Shown: positions 9,224 through 19,698, counted from the stretch's first letter. The stretch: 64,000 nucleotides of DNA from Pseudomonadota bacterium (GCA_020161665.1 JAIUPA010000019.1:62001-126000), one strand, 5' to 3'. The notes: generated by a model not told the origin, from the letters alone. Numbers and translations are program-made.

Positions 9224-11242
9224 ATGCCCGGACAATCCGGCGGAAACCGCCTGTACCGCGCGACAAGCCCCTATCTCCTTCAGCATCGGGATAATCCCGT
9301 TGACTGGTATGAGTGGGGCGAAGAAGCACTACAGACAGCCTTGGCGGAAGACAAGCCCATCCTGCTGTCGATTGGCTACGCAGCGTGCCACTGGTGCCAC
9401 GTCATGGCTCATGAGAGTTTCGAGGATGCGGACACAGCCGTTTTGATGAACCGCAACTTCGTCAACATCAAGGTCGACCGCGAGGAACGACCCGACATCG
9501 ACCAGATCTATATGGAGGGCCTCCACCGCTTGGGCATACAGGGTGGTTGGCCTCTCACGGCGTTTCTGACGCCCAAGGGTGAACTGTTCTGGGCCGGAAC
9601 CTATTTCCCTCCCACTGCGCGCCATGGCCTCCCGGCCTTTCGCAGTCTCCTGGAGGCGGTATCGGCAGCCTGGACCGAACGCCGTGATGAGGTGGTCACG
9701 TCGGCCCACCGCGTAACAGAGGCAACAGCGCTGGCCTGGGCGCCCGCGGGACTTGATACGACAGGTTTTCAAGAAGACGACTTTGATCGATACGTTTCCG
9801 AATCCCTTGCCCGGTTGGATCCGGTTTTGGGCGGGGGTTCAGCTCCAAAGTTTCCAAACATACCTCTGCTCGAAAGCCTCCTGCTCGCCGCCCAAGGTGA
9901 GGTGGGCAACGGAGCCGTTCGTCAACAGGCCCTTCTGTGGCTGAAAAGCCTGTGTCTTGGAGGGATTTACGATCATCTGGGGGGAGGCCTGCATCGTTAC
10001 GCGGTCGATTCCCGCTGGCTTGTGCCGCATTTTGAAAAGATGCTCTACGACAATGCGCTTTTCCTGCGGGCTTTAGCCTTTGCTTTACCGCTGGCCTCAA
10101 CTCAGGACCTTCGCACTCTGTTTCGAACCCGAATCGAAGAAACCATCGATTGCCTGATACGGGACTTTTCCGCACCGGGCGGTGGCTTCAGCAGCAGCCT
10201 CGATGCTGATAGCGAAGGCGAAGAAGGGCGATACTACGTTTGGACCCCGCAAGAGATGAGTGAGCATCTTCAGGGGGATGATTTGGCGCTTGTCTCACAG
10301 GTCTATGACATCCGGCCCGATGGTAACTGGGAGGGTCAAACGATCCTCCACCGTCTCCATTTCAGAGGATGGGGTTATTCGGCCGAGGAAGAAGCAAGCC
10401 TTACCGAAGCAAGGTCCGTGCTCTTCAAGGCACGCCAGCGCCGCATAGCACCGGCCATTGATGACAAGGTGCTCACAGATTGGAACGCAATGGCCATCCG
10501 CGCCATTGCCGATTGCGGCTTTATCCTCAACCGGCCTGACTGGATTGTGTTGGCGGAGAATCTCTTTCATTCCATATCCGAATCAATCGATTCCAAGGGC
10601 CGTCTCGTCCACAGCCGCCGGGATCGAACGATCAAGCAAGGAACCTTTCTGTCGGATCTCGCCGCCATGGTGAACGCCGGCGTCACCCTCTATGCCCTCA
10701 CGGGAAAACGACAGTTTGAGCAGTCCATCCGGTCATGGATCGAGCAAGCCTTCACCCACCATGGGGATGGCGATGGTACATTTTACTTCTCGGCTGACCA
10801 TGGCATAGATACACCGCTTCGCGCCTATCAGGACCGTGATGAAGCAACGCCTTCGGCAAGCGGGCAGTGGTTGGAGGCCCTGCAACGTGCAGCACTCGTC
10901 TTCGCGGACGCCACGCTGCAAAATCATGCCGACGCGCTGGCAGAAGGTCTGTGGAAGCGTCTCAGGCAACCACACGGCCATGCGGCGATTCTCAACGCAC
11001 TGCGCCTCAATCTCGAACCAAAGAAGCTGGTAATTTCCGAAACAGACAGTGCCTTGGCGGACATCGCGCGTTCATGCCCGGACCCGTCACGCCTCGACGT
11101 GATCCTTGACCCTGATACGTGCGCGGACTGTTGGAAAAGCGAAAAGCCCGCTGCATGGCTGTGCAGCGGGCCTGTCTGTCTTCCACCTGTCTATGATCCG
11201 GCAGCGCTCCTCGCGCTGCTAACCCCGGATGAATCCGGCTAA
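9224..11242 (+). CDS. YyaL/SPATA20-like protein (DUF255 thioredoxin fold plus glycosidase-like barrel)
   Basis: The 672-residue protein opens with the DUF255 thioredoxin-like domain (about residues 1-165). It contains the motif [10 protein letters not shown] with a CxxC pair at residues 55-58, then the [11 protein letters not shown] segment found throughout the family. The remaining two thirds resemble an alpha/alpha six-barrel related to N-acylglucosamine 2-epimerase-type proteins ([10 protein letters not shown] and ISASGQW-like segments). Biochemical function is not established for the family; a redox or chaperone role is only inference. It starts 23 bases from mnmE on the opposite strand and ends at 11242, touching the rho stop codon, so the two converge with no spacer. 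Confidence 0.88.
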   Translation: MPGQSGGNRLYRATSPYLLQHRDNPVDWYEWGEEALQTALAEDKPILLSIGYAACHWCHVMAHESFEDADTAVLMNRNFVNIKVDREERPDIDQIYMEGLHRLGIQGGWPLTAFLTPKGELFWAGTYFPPTARHGLPAFRSLLEAVSAAWTERRDEVVTSAHRVTEATALAWAPAGLDTTGFQEDDFDRYVSESLARLDPVLGGGSAPKFPNIPLLESLLLAAQGEVGNGAVRQQALLWLKSLCLGGIYDHLGGGLHRYAVDSRWLVPHFEKMLYDNALFLRALAFALPLASTQDLRTLFRTRIEETIDCLIRDFSAPGGGFSSSLDADSEGEEGRYYVWTPQEMSEHLQGDDLALVSQVYDIRPDGNWEGQTILHRLHFRGWGYSAEEEASLTEARSVLFKARQRRIAPAIDDKVLTDWNAMAIRAIADCGFILNRPDWIVLAENLFHSISESIDSKGRLVHSRRDRTIKQGTFLSDLAAMVNAGVTLYALTGKRQFEQSIRSWIEQAFTHHGDGDGTFYFSADHGIDTPLRAYQDRDEATPSASGQWLEALQRAALVFADATLQNHADALAEGLWKRLRQPHGHAAILNALRLNLEPKKLVISETDSALADIARSCPDPSRLDVILDPDTCADCWKSEKPAAWLCSGPVCLPPVYDPAALLALLTPDESG

Positions 11243-12508
11243 TCAGGTATTCATCGAGTCGAAGAAGTCACCATTGTTCTTGGTCTGCTTGAGCTTGTCG
11301 ATGAGGAACTCGATGGCATCAGTGGTGCCCATCGGTGCCAGAATACGACGCAGCACAAAGATCTTCTGCAGATCCTGACGCGGCACCAGAAGGTCTTCCT
11401 TACGCGTACCGGACTTCAGAATGTCCATGGCCGGGAAGATACGCTTGTCCGCAACCTTTCGATCCAGAACGATTTCCGAGTTACCCGTGCCCTTGAATTC
11501 TTCAAAGATAACTTCATCCATGCGGCTGCCGGTATCGATTAACGCGGTCGCGATAATGGTCAGCGAGCCGCCTTCTTCGATGTTACGAGCCGCACCAAAG
11601 AAGCGCTTCGGACGCTGCAGGGCATTGGCATCCACACCGCCCGTCAGAACCTTGCCAGAAGAGGGAACGACGGTGTTGTAGGCGCGGCCAAGGCGCGTGA
11701 TCGAATCGAGCAGGATCACAACGTCACGGCCATGCTCAACCAGTCGCTTGGCCTTTTCGATGACCATTTCGGCGACCTGAACGTGGCGCACTGCCGGTTC
11801 ATCGAAGGTCGAGGACACGACTTCGCCCCGGACCGAACGCTGCATGTCCGTCACTTCTTCCGGACGTTCGTCGATCAGAAGAACAATCAGGTAGCATTCC
11901 GGATGGTTTGCCGTGATCGAATGCGCGATGTTCTGCAGCAGAACCGTTTTACCTGTGCGCGGCGGCGCAACGATCAGACCACGCTGGCCCTTGCCAAGCG
12001 GTGCGACGAGATCGATGACGCGAGCCGAAAGGTCCTTCGATGTCGGAATATCGAGTTCCATCTTGAAGCGCTCATTGGGATATAGCGGCGTCAGATTGTC
12101 GAAGTGAACCTTGTGGCGGATCTTTTCCGGGTCATCAAAGTTGATCGTGTTGACCTTGAGAAGCGCAAAATAACGCTCGCCTTCCTTCGGGCCACGGATC
12201 GGGCCTTCAACCGTATCACCAGTCTTCAGCGAGAAGCGGCGAATCTGGGAAGGCGAAATATAGATGTCGTCGGGACCCGGCAGATAGTTGGCATCTGCCG
12301 AGCGCAGAAAGCCGAAGCCATCCTGCAACACTTCGACGACGCCTTCGCCGATAATCTCGACGTCCTGGCTGGCCAGTTCTTTCAGAATGGCGAACATCAG
12401 CTCCTGCTTGCGCATCGTGCTGGCGTTCTCGACCTCAAGCGACTCGGCAAAAGTCAGAAGTTCGGTCGGGGATTTGTTTTTTAGTTCCTGTAGCTTCATT
12501 TCAGCCAT
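11243..12508 (-). CDS. rho: Transcription termination factor Rho
   Basis: Hexameric RNA-dependent ATPase/helicase that ends transcription of untranslated RNA. At 421 residues from ATG 12508 (MAEMKLQEL) it has the standard length. Domains in order are the N-terminal helix bundle, the cold-shock-like RNA-binding domain with DGFGFLRS, and the RecA-like motor with Walker A PPRTGKT and Walker [10 protein letters not shown]. The Q-loop and R-loop region follows. An upstream in-frame start at 12538 is less likely because family proteins begin at MAEM. It has a 191-base leader before hemJ, in which Rho may regulate itself, as is known in other bacteria; nothing in the sequence proves that here. Confidence 0.97.
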   Translation of the reverse strand: MAEMKLQELKNKSPTELLTFAESLEVENASTMRKQELMFAILKELASQDVEIIGEGVVEVLQDGFGFLRSADANYLPGPDDIYISPSQIRRFSLKTGDTVEGPIRGPKEGERYFALLKVNTINFDDPEKIRHKVHFDNLTPLYPNERFKMELDIPTSKDLSARVIDLVAPLGKGQRGLIVAPPRTGKTVLLQNIAHSITANHPECYLIVLLIDERPEEVTDMQRSVRGEVVSSTFDEPAVRHVQVAEMVIEKAKRLVEHGRDVVILLDSITRLGRAYNTVVPSSGKVLTGGVDANALQRPKRFFGAARNIEEGGSLTIIATALIDTGSRMDEVIFEEFKGTGNSEIVLDRKVADKRIFPAMDILKSGTRKEDLLVPRQDLQKIFVLRRILAPMGTTDAIEFLIDKLKQTKNNGDFFDSMNT

Positions 12509-12699
12509 GAAGGGGGCACCATTTTGTCGAGATATCAAAGGGGAGATGTGTCGGCGGCATGCACATCTGCGGTCAGGCGCAGAGATCGGGACAAGTCACG
12601 CGAAGCACGATAGGTAGGATGGCGGGAAAATAGCGACTCGCTGGGTGCACCGCAAGCGATAAACGAATGTCGTCACGAAATAGTGCACACGCCTCGAAA
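12509..12699 (-). other. hemJ-rho spacer (rho leader region)
   Basis: No open frame with family similarity is seen in these 191 bases. The region probably holds the rho promoter and leader. I see no strong intrinsic terminator for hemJ and no recognised riboswitch. Confidence 0.4.
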
Positions 12700-13248
12700 T
12701 CAGGCGAATGGCTTGACGATGACGAAGATCACGATGGCGAACATGAGAACGGTCGGAAGCTCGTTCATGCCACGCCAGTAACGCGCCGTCTTTCTCGGCC
12801 CATCTTCGGCAAAGCGCTTCACCGCCCGGGCAAACAGAAAATGGACCGCCGTCAGGGCCACCACAAGCAAGATTTTGATGTGCAGCCATCCGCCCTGAAA
12901 GCCATAGGTCGACCACGCGAGGTAAAGCCCAAGCCCCCAGGAAATTACCATGGCCGGGTTCATGATGACCTTCAGAAGACGGGTTTCCATCACCTTGAAG
13001 GTTTCCGATTGTACTGAGCCCGGTTGCGCATCGGTGTGGTAGATGAAAAGGCGCGGCATGTAGAGAAGCCCGGCCATCCACGAAATGACGGCAATCACAT
13101 GCAGCGCCTTCATCCACACATCGAACATGTCGTTCTGGGTGAGGTAGAGCAGAACGATCAGACCGAGAAAGACGCCAATGGCCGTGAAGGCTTTGACAGC
13201 CGCCCGACGACCCGGCGCTACATCGGTCTGACGTTCCACAGGGCTCAT
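12700..13248 (-). CDS. hemJ: Protoporphyrinogen oxidase HemJ
   Basis: Membrane enzyme that converts protoporphyrinogen IX to protoporphyrin IX in haem synthesis, used by most alphaproteobacteria in place of HemG/HemY. The 182-residue protein has about four to five hydrophobic helices (for example TAIGVFLGLIVLLYL and the IVIFVIV C-terminal helix). It also has the family features WMKALHVIAVISWMAGL and MNELPT; the histidine in the first and the arginine-rich loops are typical. The ATG lies one base after the hemE stop, so hemE-hemJ form an operon for two steps of the same pathway. Confidence 0.92.
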   Translation of the reverse strand: MSPVERQTDVAPGRRAAVKAFTAIGVFLGLIVLLYLTQNDMFDVWMKALHVIAVISWMAGLLYMPRLFIYHTDAQPGSVQSETFKVMETRLLKVIMNPAMVISWGLGLYLAWSTYGFQGGWLHIKILLVVALTAVHFLFARAVKRFAEDGPRKTARYWRGMNELPTVLMFAIVIFVIVKPFA

Positions 13249-13249
13249 C

Positions 13250-14290
13250 TCAAAGCCCTCTGACGCGCTTGACTAGCTGGGTGACGTGATCGGGGTTGGC
13301 TTCCGGCGTAATGCCATGGCCCAGATTGAAAATCAGCGGCCCCTGACCCAGCGCCTGCAGAATGGCATCAATGCCGTCATCGAGCGAGGCTCCGCCGGCG
13401 ACCACCCGCATCGGGTCAAGATTACCCTGAACCGCACCGTCCTTCTGCAGCTCAACGGCGAAGGAAAGCGGCACCGACCAGTCGAGACCGATCGCATTGG
13501 CGTCGGTCTTCTGGCGATAGTCCTTGAGCAACAGCCCGGCACCCTTCGCAAAGGCAATGATCTTGGCCTGCGGGCGGCGGGCGCGTACCGACTGGATCAT
13601 GCGGCGAACCGGACGGGCGGCATAGGCTTCAAATTCCTTCTCCCCAAGCACACCGGCCCAGGAGTCGAAAATCTGCACGGCATCGGCACCGGCATCAATC
13701 TGCTCCACCAGATAATCCGCCGAGACATCGGCGAGGAAATCGAGAAGACGCGCGAAGATCTCCGGATAGCGATAGGCAAAGAGACGGGCCGGGGCCTGAT
13801 CCGGCGTTCCCTTTCCGGCAATCATGTAGGTCGCGACGGTCCACGGCGCACCACAGAAACCCAGAAGCGTCGTCTCATGCGGCAGGGCTGCACGGATGCG
13901 CGACACGGTTTCAATGACCGGCTTCAGGTGAGCAGAAACACCCTCCGGCGAAAGCTTGGCGATGCCCTCGGGATCGATGGGGTCCATCTGCGGTCCATGA
14001 CCCACATTGAAGCTCACATTGCGCTTCAGCGCATCCGGGATCACCAGAATGTCGGAAAAGAGAATGGCAGCATCAAAGCCATAGCGCCGGATGGGCTGCA
14101 GCGTAACTTCGGTTGCCAGTTCCGGATTGTAGCAGAGATCAAGGAAGCTTCCGGCAGCAGCCCGCGTCTCGCGATACTCAGGAAGGTAACGACCAGCCTG
14201 TCTCATCAGCCACAAGGGGGGAGGCGTCAGCGTCTCCCCGTTCAAAACTCTGACAATCCGGCGTTCGCTCACCTGCAAGGGGTCCCTCAT
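13250..14290 (-). CDS. hemE: Uroporphyrinogen decarboxylase
   Basis: Cytosolic enzyme that removes four carboxyl groups from uroporphyrinogen III to give coproporphyrinogen III. The 346-residue length is standard. The N-terminal signature [17 protein letters not shown] supplies substrate-binding arginines, and the second signature [13 protein letters not shown] is also present, as is the C-terminal NLGHGI motif. The ATG at 14290 faces an AT-rich region. In Caulobacter and Sinorhizobium the gene hemE borders the chromosomal origin, so the position of this gene is a landmark for the adjacent spacer. Confidence 0.97.
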   Translation of the reverse strand: MRDPLQVSERRIVRVLNGETLTPPPLWLMRQAGRYLPEYRETRAAAGSFLDLCYNPELATEVTLQPIRRYGFDAAILFSDILVIPDALKRNVSFNVGHGPQMDPIDPEGIAKLSPEGVSAHLKPVIETVSRIRAALPHETTLLGFCGAPWTVATYMIAGKGTPDQAPARLFAYRYPEIFARLLDFLADVSADYLVEQIDAGADAVQIFDSWAGVLGEKEFEAYAARPVRRMIQSVRARRPQAKIIAFAKGAGLLLKDYRQKTDANAIGLDWSVPLSFAVELQKDGAVQGNLDPMRVVAGGASLDDGIDAILQALGQGPLIFNLGHGITPEANPDHVTQLVKRVRGL

Positions 14291-14674
14291 ATAAAATAAA
14301 TCTGAATCTTAAGGTTTTCTATTTCTTAGAGTCGGTGAGTAGCAAGGATTAAAATCAATCCCGACAAAATGACGCGTGTCAGGAAAACAGGGGTCGCGTG
14401 CAGGAATTACATCAGGCGTGCCTGAATATTCCGGAAAACCGGATTCGTGATTTTGAATCAATGTCCTAGGCGAAATCTCAATTTTCAAAGCCTGTGGACA
14501 GCCTGTTGATGGGCAAATTGGTAAATGAGTTATGAGTCTTATGCACAGGCCTTCCGTTTCGCGATTCACCGAAACACGACATGTGGAAAAATCGGCAGTT
14601 TTCCCCTAGCCTCGGCGCAGCCCCGGATTGGCCGTCACCCTCTCCCGGATTATCAACAGGCCCACAGGGATATC
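14291..14674. other. oriC: Putative chromosomal replication origin (oriC)
   Basis: This 384-base spacer lies between divergent hemE and the kinase-pyrophosphorylase gene, the same junction as the Caulobacter origin and the mapped origin region of Sinorhizobium. Seen in the sequence: an AT-rich tract at 14289-14330; near-consensus DnaA boxes TTATGCACA (14539-14547), TTATCAACA (14650-14658) and TGTGGAAAA (14582-14590, reverse strand), each one base from TTATCCACA; a weaker TGTGGACAG at 14493; and six GANTC sites within 264 bases. No open frame with known similarity covers it. The assignment rests on position plus these motifs, not on experiment. Confidence 0.75.
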
Positions 14675-15496
14675 GTGGAAAACCGTAAAAACTTCTTTCA
14701 TCTCCATTTGATCTCCGACTCAACCGGCGAAACGCTGATGTCGGCTGGACGTGCCGCCACGGCCCAGTTTCGCGATGCGCAATCCGTGGAGCATGTCTAT
14801 CCGCTGATCCGCAGCCGCAAGCAGCTGCTTCCGGTCCTTGAGGCGATTGATGCCGAACCGGGTATTGTCCTCTACACCATTGTTGATCGTGAACTGGCCG
14901 AGCTTCTCGATGAACACTGCCGCCGCTTGGGGCTGCCCTCGGCCAACGTGCTCGAACCTGTGATGAATGTGTTTCAGGTTTATCTTGGCGAGCCGTCGCG
15001 GCGGCGTGCATCCGCTCAACATCTGATGAACGCTGATTACTTCGCCCGTATCGAAGCGCTCAACTACGCGATGGATCATGATGACGGGCAACTGCCCGAA
15101 GACTATGATGAAGCGGATGTGATCATTCTCGGTGTCAGCCGCACATCGAAAACGCCGACCGCCATCTATCTCGCCAACCGCGGTGTCAAAACGGCGAACA
15201 TTCCGATTGTCCATGGCGTCGCCCTGCCGGACAATCTCTTCACGGTCACAGGACCTTTGATTGTCGGACTGATTGCCACCTCGGACCGCATTTCGCAGGT
15301 GCGCGGCTTTCGCGAACTCGGTTCCGTCTTGGGCTATGATCCCATGCATTACACGGATCGCGCTGCCATTGCCGAGGAGCTGAAATTCGCGCGTGCCCTG
15401 TGCGCTAAAAACAACTGGCCGGTGATTGATGTCACCCGGCGCTCGATTGAAGAGACGGCTGCCGCCATCCTTGCCCTGCGCCCGAAGCTGCGATAG
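14675..15496 (+). CDS. Bifunctional kinase-pyrophosphorylase of the PEP-synthase regulatory (DUF299) family
   Basis: Family members phosphorylate and dephosphorylate PEP synthase or pyruvate phosphate dikinase, using ADP as donor. The protein has the N-terminal [12 protein letters not shown] signature and a P-loop-like [10 protein letters not shown] in the C-terminal half, matching DUF299. The start is taken as GTG 14675 with AGGGA five bases upstream, giving 273 residues; the open frame reaches back to 14525 through the presumed origin but that part lacks family similarity. It lies at the right border of the origin and leads the maf-aroE-coaE-dnaQ set. Rhizobia use pyruvate phosphate dikinase, a plausible but unproven target. 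Confidence 0.9.
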   Translation: MENRKNFFHLHLISDSTGETLMSAGRAATAQFRDAQSVEHVYPLIRSRKQLLPVLEAIDAEPGIVLYTIVDRELAELLDEHCRRLGLPSANVLEPVMNVFQVYLGEPSRRRASAQHLMNADYFARIEALNYAMDHDDGQLPEDYDEADVIILGVSRTSKTPTAIYLANRGVKTANIPIVHGVALPDNLFTVTGPLIVGLIATSDRISQVRGFRELGSVLGYDPMHYTDRAAIAEELKFARALCAKNNWPVIDVTRRSIEETAAAILALRPKLR

Positions 15497-15523
15497 TGCG
15501 AACCTGACAACCGGGATCAAATC

Positions 15524-16123
15524 ATGCCGTCATCTCTCGTCCTTGCCTCGTCCAGTCCCTTCCGCCGTCAGCTGATGGAAAATGCCGGCTTGCAGTTTTT
15601 GGCCCAGGCGGCGGATATCGATGAGCGCGCCATCGAAGCACCGCTTGAGGCCGCCGGTGCATCACCGGATGAAGTCGCTCTCGAGCTGGCACGCGCCAAA
15701 GCGCTGGATGTCAGTCACAAGAATCCGGCTAAGCTCGTCATTGGTTCCGATCAGACCATGTCGCTGGGAAGCCGCGTTTATCACAAGCCGAAGGACAGGG
15801 CGGCGGCGAAAGATCACCTTCTTTCGCTGTCTGGAAAGACGCATCGGCTGAACAGCGCAGTGGCTTTTGCCCGTGACGGTCAGGTGATCTGGGAACATGT
15901 TGCTCATGCCGATATGACGGTTCGCCCGCTCACGGATGGATTTGTTGAACGACATCTGGCCCGCGTCGGAGACAAGGCATTGAAAAGTGTCGGCGCCTAC
16001 CAGCTGGAAGGCGAGGGCATTCAGCTCTTTGAAAAAATTGACGGTGACTATTTCACCATTATCGGCCTGCCGCTTCTGGCCGTCCTTGGTGAACTGAGAA
16101 GGCTGGGGGAGATCGATGGCTGA
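15524..16123 (+). CDS. maf: Maf-family nucleoside triphosphate pyrophosphatase
   Basis: House-cleaning pyrophosphatase that removes modified or non-canonical nucleoside triphosphates. The N-terminal signature [12 protein letters not shown] carries the conserved SxxR; the GSDQTM segment supplies the catalytic aspartate; and [15 protein letters not shown] matches the C-terminal family motif. Length (199) is normal. The stop overlaps the aroE start by 8 bases. Which Maf subtype it belongs to (dTTP/UTP versus m7GTP) cannot be settled by eye. Confidence 0.92.
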   Translation: MPSSLVLASSSPFRRQLMENAGLQFLAQAADIDERAIEAPLEAAGASPDEVALELARAKALDVSHKNPAKLVIGSDQTMSLGSRVYHKPKDRAAAKDHLLSLSGKTHRLNSAVAFARDGQVIWEHVAHADMTVRPLTDGFVERHLARVGDKALKSVGAYQLEGEGIQLFEKIDGDYFTIIGLPLLAVLGELRRLGEIDG

Positions 16124-16979
16124 TTCACGTGAAACATTAACCATCCCGCGTGCCTTCGTGACGGGTTTCCCCGTGCGCCATTCCCGCTCGCCGCTCATCC
16201 ACGGCCATTGGCTGAAGAGCTTCGGCATTGCCGGAAGTTACACGGCGCAGGAAGTTTCGCCGGAAAACTTTCCCGCTTTCATCGCAGATCTCAAGACGGG
16301 AACCAGTGGCTTTCGTGGTGGCAACGTCACGATCCCGCACAAGGAAATGGCCTATCAGCTGGCCGATGAGCCGGATGAACTGGCGACCGAACTCGGTGCG
16401 GCCAATACGCTCTGGCTGGAAGAGGGAAAGCTGAAAGCCACCAATACCGATGGCATCGGCTTCACCTCTAATCTTGATGCCTTCCATCCGTCTTGGGACA
16501 AGACCAACCGCGCCGTCATTCTGGGTGCAGGCGGCGCATGCCGGGCCATCATTCAGGCGGTCCGCAATCGCGGCATCGGTGAGATCCATGTGGTGAACCG
16601 CACGGTCGAGCGTGCGCGCGAACTGGCTGACCGCTTTGGCCCCATGGTTCAAGCCCATTCGATGGATGCACTCGCCGAAGTCATGCAAGGGGCGGGGCTT
16701 TTCATCAACACCACCTCGCTCGGCATGGATGGAACGGCTGTCCCGGACATTGATTTCACGGTGATGTCGAAGGATGCGGCCGTGACCGATATCGTTTATG
16801 TGCCGCTGAAGACACCGATCCTGGCGATGGCACAACAGCAGGGCTTCCCGATCATTGATGGTCTGGGCATGCTGTTGCATCAGGCTGTGCCGGGCTTTGA
16901 GAAATGGTTCGGCAAACGTCCCGTGGTCGATGATACGCTGCGGGCGCTCGTCATTGCCGACATGGAAAAACACGCATGA
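16116..16979 (+). CDS. aroE: Shikimate dehydrogenase
   Basis: NADPH-dependent reduction of 3-dehydroshikimate to shikimate in aromatic amino acid synthesis. Substrate-binding [12 protein letters not shown] motif near the N-terminus, catalytic lysine in [14 protein letters not shown]-binding GAGGACRAI, and the C-terminal GLGMLLHQA segment are all present in 287 residues. The start overlaps maf and the stop overlaps coaE by 4 bases, so the genes are translationally coupled. A parS-like site covers codons 3-8 and encodes DSRET. Confidence 0.96.
   Translation: MADSRETLTIPRAFVTGFPVRHSRSPLIHGHWLKSFGIAGSYTAQEVSPENFPAFIADLKTGTSGFRGGNVTIPHKEMAYQLADEPDELATELGAANTLWLEEGKLKATNTDGIGFTSNLDAFHPSWDKTNRAVILGAGGACRAIIQAVRNRGIGEIHVVNRTVERARELADRFGPMVQAHSMDALAEVMQGAGLFINTTSLGMDGTAVPDIDFTVMSKDAAVTDIVYVPLKTPILAMAQQQGFPIIDGLGMLLHQAVPGFEKWFGKRPVVDDTLRALVIADMEKHA
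16121..16136. other. parS site in the first codons of aroE
   Basis: TGATTCACGTGAAACA, one mismatch from the parS consensus, in the aroE coding region 1.4 kb to the right of the proposed origin. Together with the sites at 5828 and 7806 it places parS on both sides of oriC. Confidence 0.85.
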
Positions 16980-17575
16980 TCATTCTGGGTCTCACCGGCT
17001 CCATCGGGATGGGCAAGTCGACCACGGCGGATTTCTTTCGCCGGGCAGGGGTTCCCGTCAATGATGCCGATGCCGTGGTGCATGACCTTTACCGCAATGA
17101 AGCCGTCGAACCGATTGGCGCGGCCTTTCCCGGCAGCGTGGTGGAAGGCGCGGTCAATCGCGCTGAACTGAGCCGCCAACTCGCGCAGAATCCGGCTAAG
17201 TTCAAGGAACTGGAAGCGATCATTCACCCGCTGGTGCGCGCACGCGAGCACGCGTTCCTGAAAGCAGAGCGAGAGAAGCAGACGCCTCTGGTCGTTCTCG
17301 ACATTCCGCTCTTGTTCGAGACGGGCGGTGAAAAGCGGGTCGATGCGATTGCGGTTGTCAGCTGCGATGCCGAGACCCAGCGCCAGAGGGTGCTGTCTCG
17401 GCCGGGAATGACGCCAGAAAAGTTTGAACTGATCCTTTCGCGGCAGATGCCGGATGCAGAAAAGCGGGCCCGTGCCGACTTCGTCATTGAGACGGGTGCG
17501 GGAATGGATGCGGCGGAAGAACAGGTTCGTGCGGTGATTGCGACGCTGCAGGCCGGTTGGAAACGGAAGGATTGA
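16976..17575 (+). CDS. coaE: Dephospho-CoA kinase
   Basis: Last step of coenzyme A synthesis: ATP-dependent 3'-phosphorylation of dephospho-CoA. The P-loop GSIGMGKST sits at residues 7-15, followed by the DADAVVH motif that binds substrate and the VLDIPLLFE segment. Length 199 is normal. It overlaps aroE by 4 bases (ATGA) and is followed three bases later by dnaQ. Confidence 0.96.
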   Translation: MIILGLTGSIGMGKSTTADFFRRAGVPVNDADAVVHDLYRNEAVEPIGAAFPGSVVEGAVNRAELSRQLAQNPAKFKELEAIIHPLVRAREHAFLKAEREKQTPLVVLDIPLLFETGGEKRVDAIAVVSCDAETQRQRVLSRPGMTPEKFELILSRQMPDAEKRARADFVIETGAGMDAAEEQVRAVIATLQAGWKRKD

Positions 17576-17578
17576 GCG

Positions 17579-18286
17579 ATGCGGGAAATCATCTTCGATA
17601 CGGAAACGACGGGTCTCGAAAACCGCAATGACCGCATCATCGAAATTGGCGGCGTGGAACTGATCAATCATTTTCCGACCGGCAACACCATCCATTTCTA
17701 CATCAATCCGGGTGATAGAAAGGTCCATCCGGATGCTCTTGCCGTGCACGGGATTACCGATGCGTTTTTGACGGACAAGCCGCCCTTTGCCGAGGTCGCA
17801 CCAAAGATCATCGAATTCTTCGAAGGGGCGCGCTGGATCGCCCACAATGCGTCGTTCGATATGGGCTTTATCAATGCCGAGTTCGAGCGGCTTGGCCTGT
17901 CGCCGGTACCGGGCGAAATGGTGGTGGACACGCTGTCCATGGCTCGCCGCAAGCATCCCATGGGGCCGAATACGCTGGATGCGCTTTGCCGCCGCTATGG
18001 CATTGACAATTCACATCGCACCAAGCACGGCGCACTTCTCGACGCCGAGCTTCTGGCGGAAGTCTATATTGAGATGATCGGTGGCCGCCAGGCGGCCTTC
18101 GGTCTGACGGAAGACGAACGGCAGAAGCAGGGCACCGACGAGCCGGAAGCCGGGGGTCCCGTTGAGGTGGCCAAACGGCCTCGGCCCTTGCCGTCGCGAT
18201 TGACGGCGGAAGAATGCGAGCGTCACGCCGCCCTTGTGGCGTCTTTAGGGGACAAGGCGATCTGGTCGAAATACGGTTCCGACTAA
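17579..18286 (+). CDS. dnaQ: DNA polymerase III epsilon subunit (3'-5' proofreading exonuclease)
   Basis: Proofreading exonuclease of the replicative polymerase. The DEDDh catalytic set is visible: Exo I FDTETTG at residues 6-12, Exo II HNASFDMGF, and Exo III HGALLDAELLAEVY with the histidine and the last aspartate. The 235-residue length fits DnaQ, and the tail after about residue 185 is the flexible linker plus the segment that binds the polymerase alpha subunit. It ends the maf-aroE-coaE-dnaQ operon and is followed by a strong terminator. Confidence 0.95.
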   Translation: MREIIFDTETTGLENRNDRIIEIGGVELINHFPTGNTIHFYINPGDRKVHPDALAVHGITDAFLTDKPPFAEVAPKIIEFFEGARWIAHNASFDMGFINAEFERLGLSPVPGEMVVDTLSMARRKHPMGPNTLDALCRRYGIDNSHRTKHGALLDAELLAEVYIEMIGGRQAAFGLTEDERQKQGTDEPEAGGPVEVAKRPRPLPSRLTAEECERHAALVASLGDKAIWSKYGSD

Positions 18287-18300
18287 ACAGAGACCAACAA

Positions 18301-18325
18301 AAAACCCGGCACGAGGCCGGGTTTT
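18301..18325. terminator. Bidirectional terminator between dnaQ and secB
   Basis: A 10-bp stem AAAACCCGGC/GCCGGGTTTT with loop ACGAG, A-rich on the left and T-rich on the right, so it can stop both the dnaQ (plus) and secB (minus) transcripts. Confidence 0.88.
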
Positions 18326-18350
18326 TCAATTCCGTGCAGCAACTGAAAAA

Positions 18351-18830
18351 TCAGTTGGCCTGAACCTTGGCGCGGGTCGCCTCTTCGGCCATGCGCTGCG
18401 AGAACATCTGCGCGAAGTCGATCGGGTCGATCATCAGCGGCGGGAAGCCGCCGTTGCGCGTGGCGTCGGCCACGATCTGGCGGGCAAACGGGAACAACAG
18501 GCGCGGGCACTCGATGAAGAGAACCGGCAGGACATGTTCCTGCGGGAAACCGGCGATGCGGAAAACGCCGCCATAGACCAGTTCGACAGCAAAGATAACC
18601 TTGTCGTCTTCCTTGGCTTCGGCATTCAGCGAAAGCACCACGTCAAAGTCCGAACCCGACAGCGGGTTGGCATTGACGTTGACGGTGATGTTGATCGACG
18701 GTGCCTTGTCGCGCGACTGCAGCGAACGCGGCGCACCCGGGTTTTCAAAGGACAGGTCCTTGATGTACTGGGCGAGAATGTTGAGCGACGGCGACTGTGC
18801 CGTGCCTTCAGAAGCGGTTTCGTTCGTCAT
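18351..18830 (-). CDS. secB: Protein-export chaperone SecB
   Basis: Cytosolic tetrameric chaperone that keeps preproteins unfolded and hands them to SecA. The 159-residue protein shows the conserved beta-strand core ([10 protein letters not shown], the LVYGGVFRI region) and the helix with [16 protein letters not shown], followed by [13 protein letters not shown], the surface that contacts SecA. It stands alone on the minus strand with its own promoter region at 18831-18998, in which no clear known operator is seen. Confidence 0.95.
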   Translation of the reverse strand: MTNETASEGTAQSPSLNILAQYIKDLSFENPGAPRSLQSRDKAPSINITVNVNANPLSGSDFDVVLSLNAEAKEDDKVIFAVELVYGGVFRIAGFPQEHVLPVLFIECPRLLFPFARQIVADATRNGGFPPLMIDPIDFAQMFSQRMAEEATRAKVQAN

Positions 18831-18998
18831 GGAGCGTGTCTCCGGAAAGGGTTATGGGCCGCTCAGGGGCATGTTCGGCGAAGGTCTGAACCGCGTCTTG
18901 CGCCCGGCATGGCCTGAAAATAGAGGCTTCGATGTTCTCGTGATTCCTTTAAAGCCGCAAACGCTCTAGCACTTCACAAAAAGGCTTACAACCCTTGC

Positions 18999-19538
18999 CT
19001 ATTTGGGCAAATGGCCACGCGGACCAGCCCAGGGAGACCCGTTTGAAGTCCCGTTGGGGCCGGGATCGTTGCCATCCTCGTCACGGTGGAAATCATCCGC
19101 GTCGAGATCGATGACCGAGGGACCGTGGCGGGGTTCACCGCTATTCTGACCGGGACCCTTATAAAACCCGCCGGTTCGGGTAAACACAACGTCTGGCTTC
19201 AGCGTTCGCCACATCAGGTTCCGGGTCAAGGGCAGGAGAAGCAGGAGACCGAGGGCACTGGTGATGAAGCCCGGCACAGCGAGAAGCAGACCTGCCACCA
19301 TATGCAGCATACCGCCCATCACGCGGGTGCCCGCTTCATCGGGGTTCATCTGCGCGGCGTTCAGGTTCTTGGCCATCCCGAGACCCTGACGACGGATAAC
19401 GACAAGACCGAGCAGCGTGCTCACAAGCACAAGGCCGATGGTCGCCATGACACCGATCTTCTGGCCCACCAGAACGAACATGGCAATTTCAGCCAGCGGA
19501 AGGAGCAGGAGGGCGGGAAAAATAAAGCGGGAAGACAT
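18999..19538 (-). CDS. fxsA: FxsA-family membrane protein
   Basis: Small cytoplasmic-membrane protein; the E. coli member affects exclusion of phage T7 by F plasmids, but its cellular role is unclear. The 179-residue product starts with two hydrophobic helices (PALLLLPLAEIAMFVLV and a second ending in LVVIRRQG). It has a further pair around VAGLLLAVPGFITSALGLLLLLP, the most conserved FxsA segment, then a hydrophilic, aspartate-rich tail of about 50 residues. It is divergent from timA with 160 bases between starts. Confidence 0.85.
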   Translation of the reverse strand: MSSRFIFPALLLLPLAEIAMFVLVGQKIGVMATIGLVLVSTLLGLVVIRRQGLGMAKNLNAAQMNPDEAGTRVMGGMLHMVAGLLLAVPGFITSALGLLLLLPLTRNLMWRTLKPDVVFTRTGGFYKGPGQNSGEPRHGPSVIDLDADDFHRDEDGNDPGPNGTSNGSPWAGPRGHLPK

Positions 19539-19698
19539 GGCTTGTTCCTGTTTCCTTCATTTCAGGGGCAACGAACGCAAGTGTGAACGGCAATTGCGTA
19601 GCGAAAAGCACCTCTAAGGGCGTTCCGTGTTTGAATGACGGTCACATGCTGATTATATGGAGCGCTATAGCAATAGAAACAACGCTTACGGGTAACCG

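Noticed and set aside
15720..17200. Repeated AATCCGGCTAA-like strings in several genes (11230, 15723, 17194, 45331)
   Set aside because: Mostly codons for Asn-Pro-Ala-Lys in frame; no spacing or symmetry that would indicate an element.
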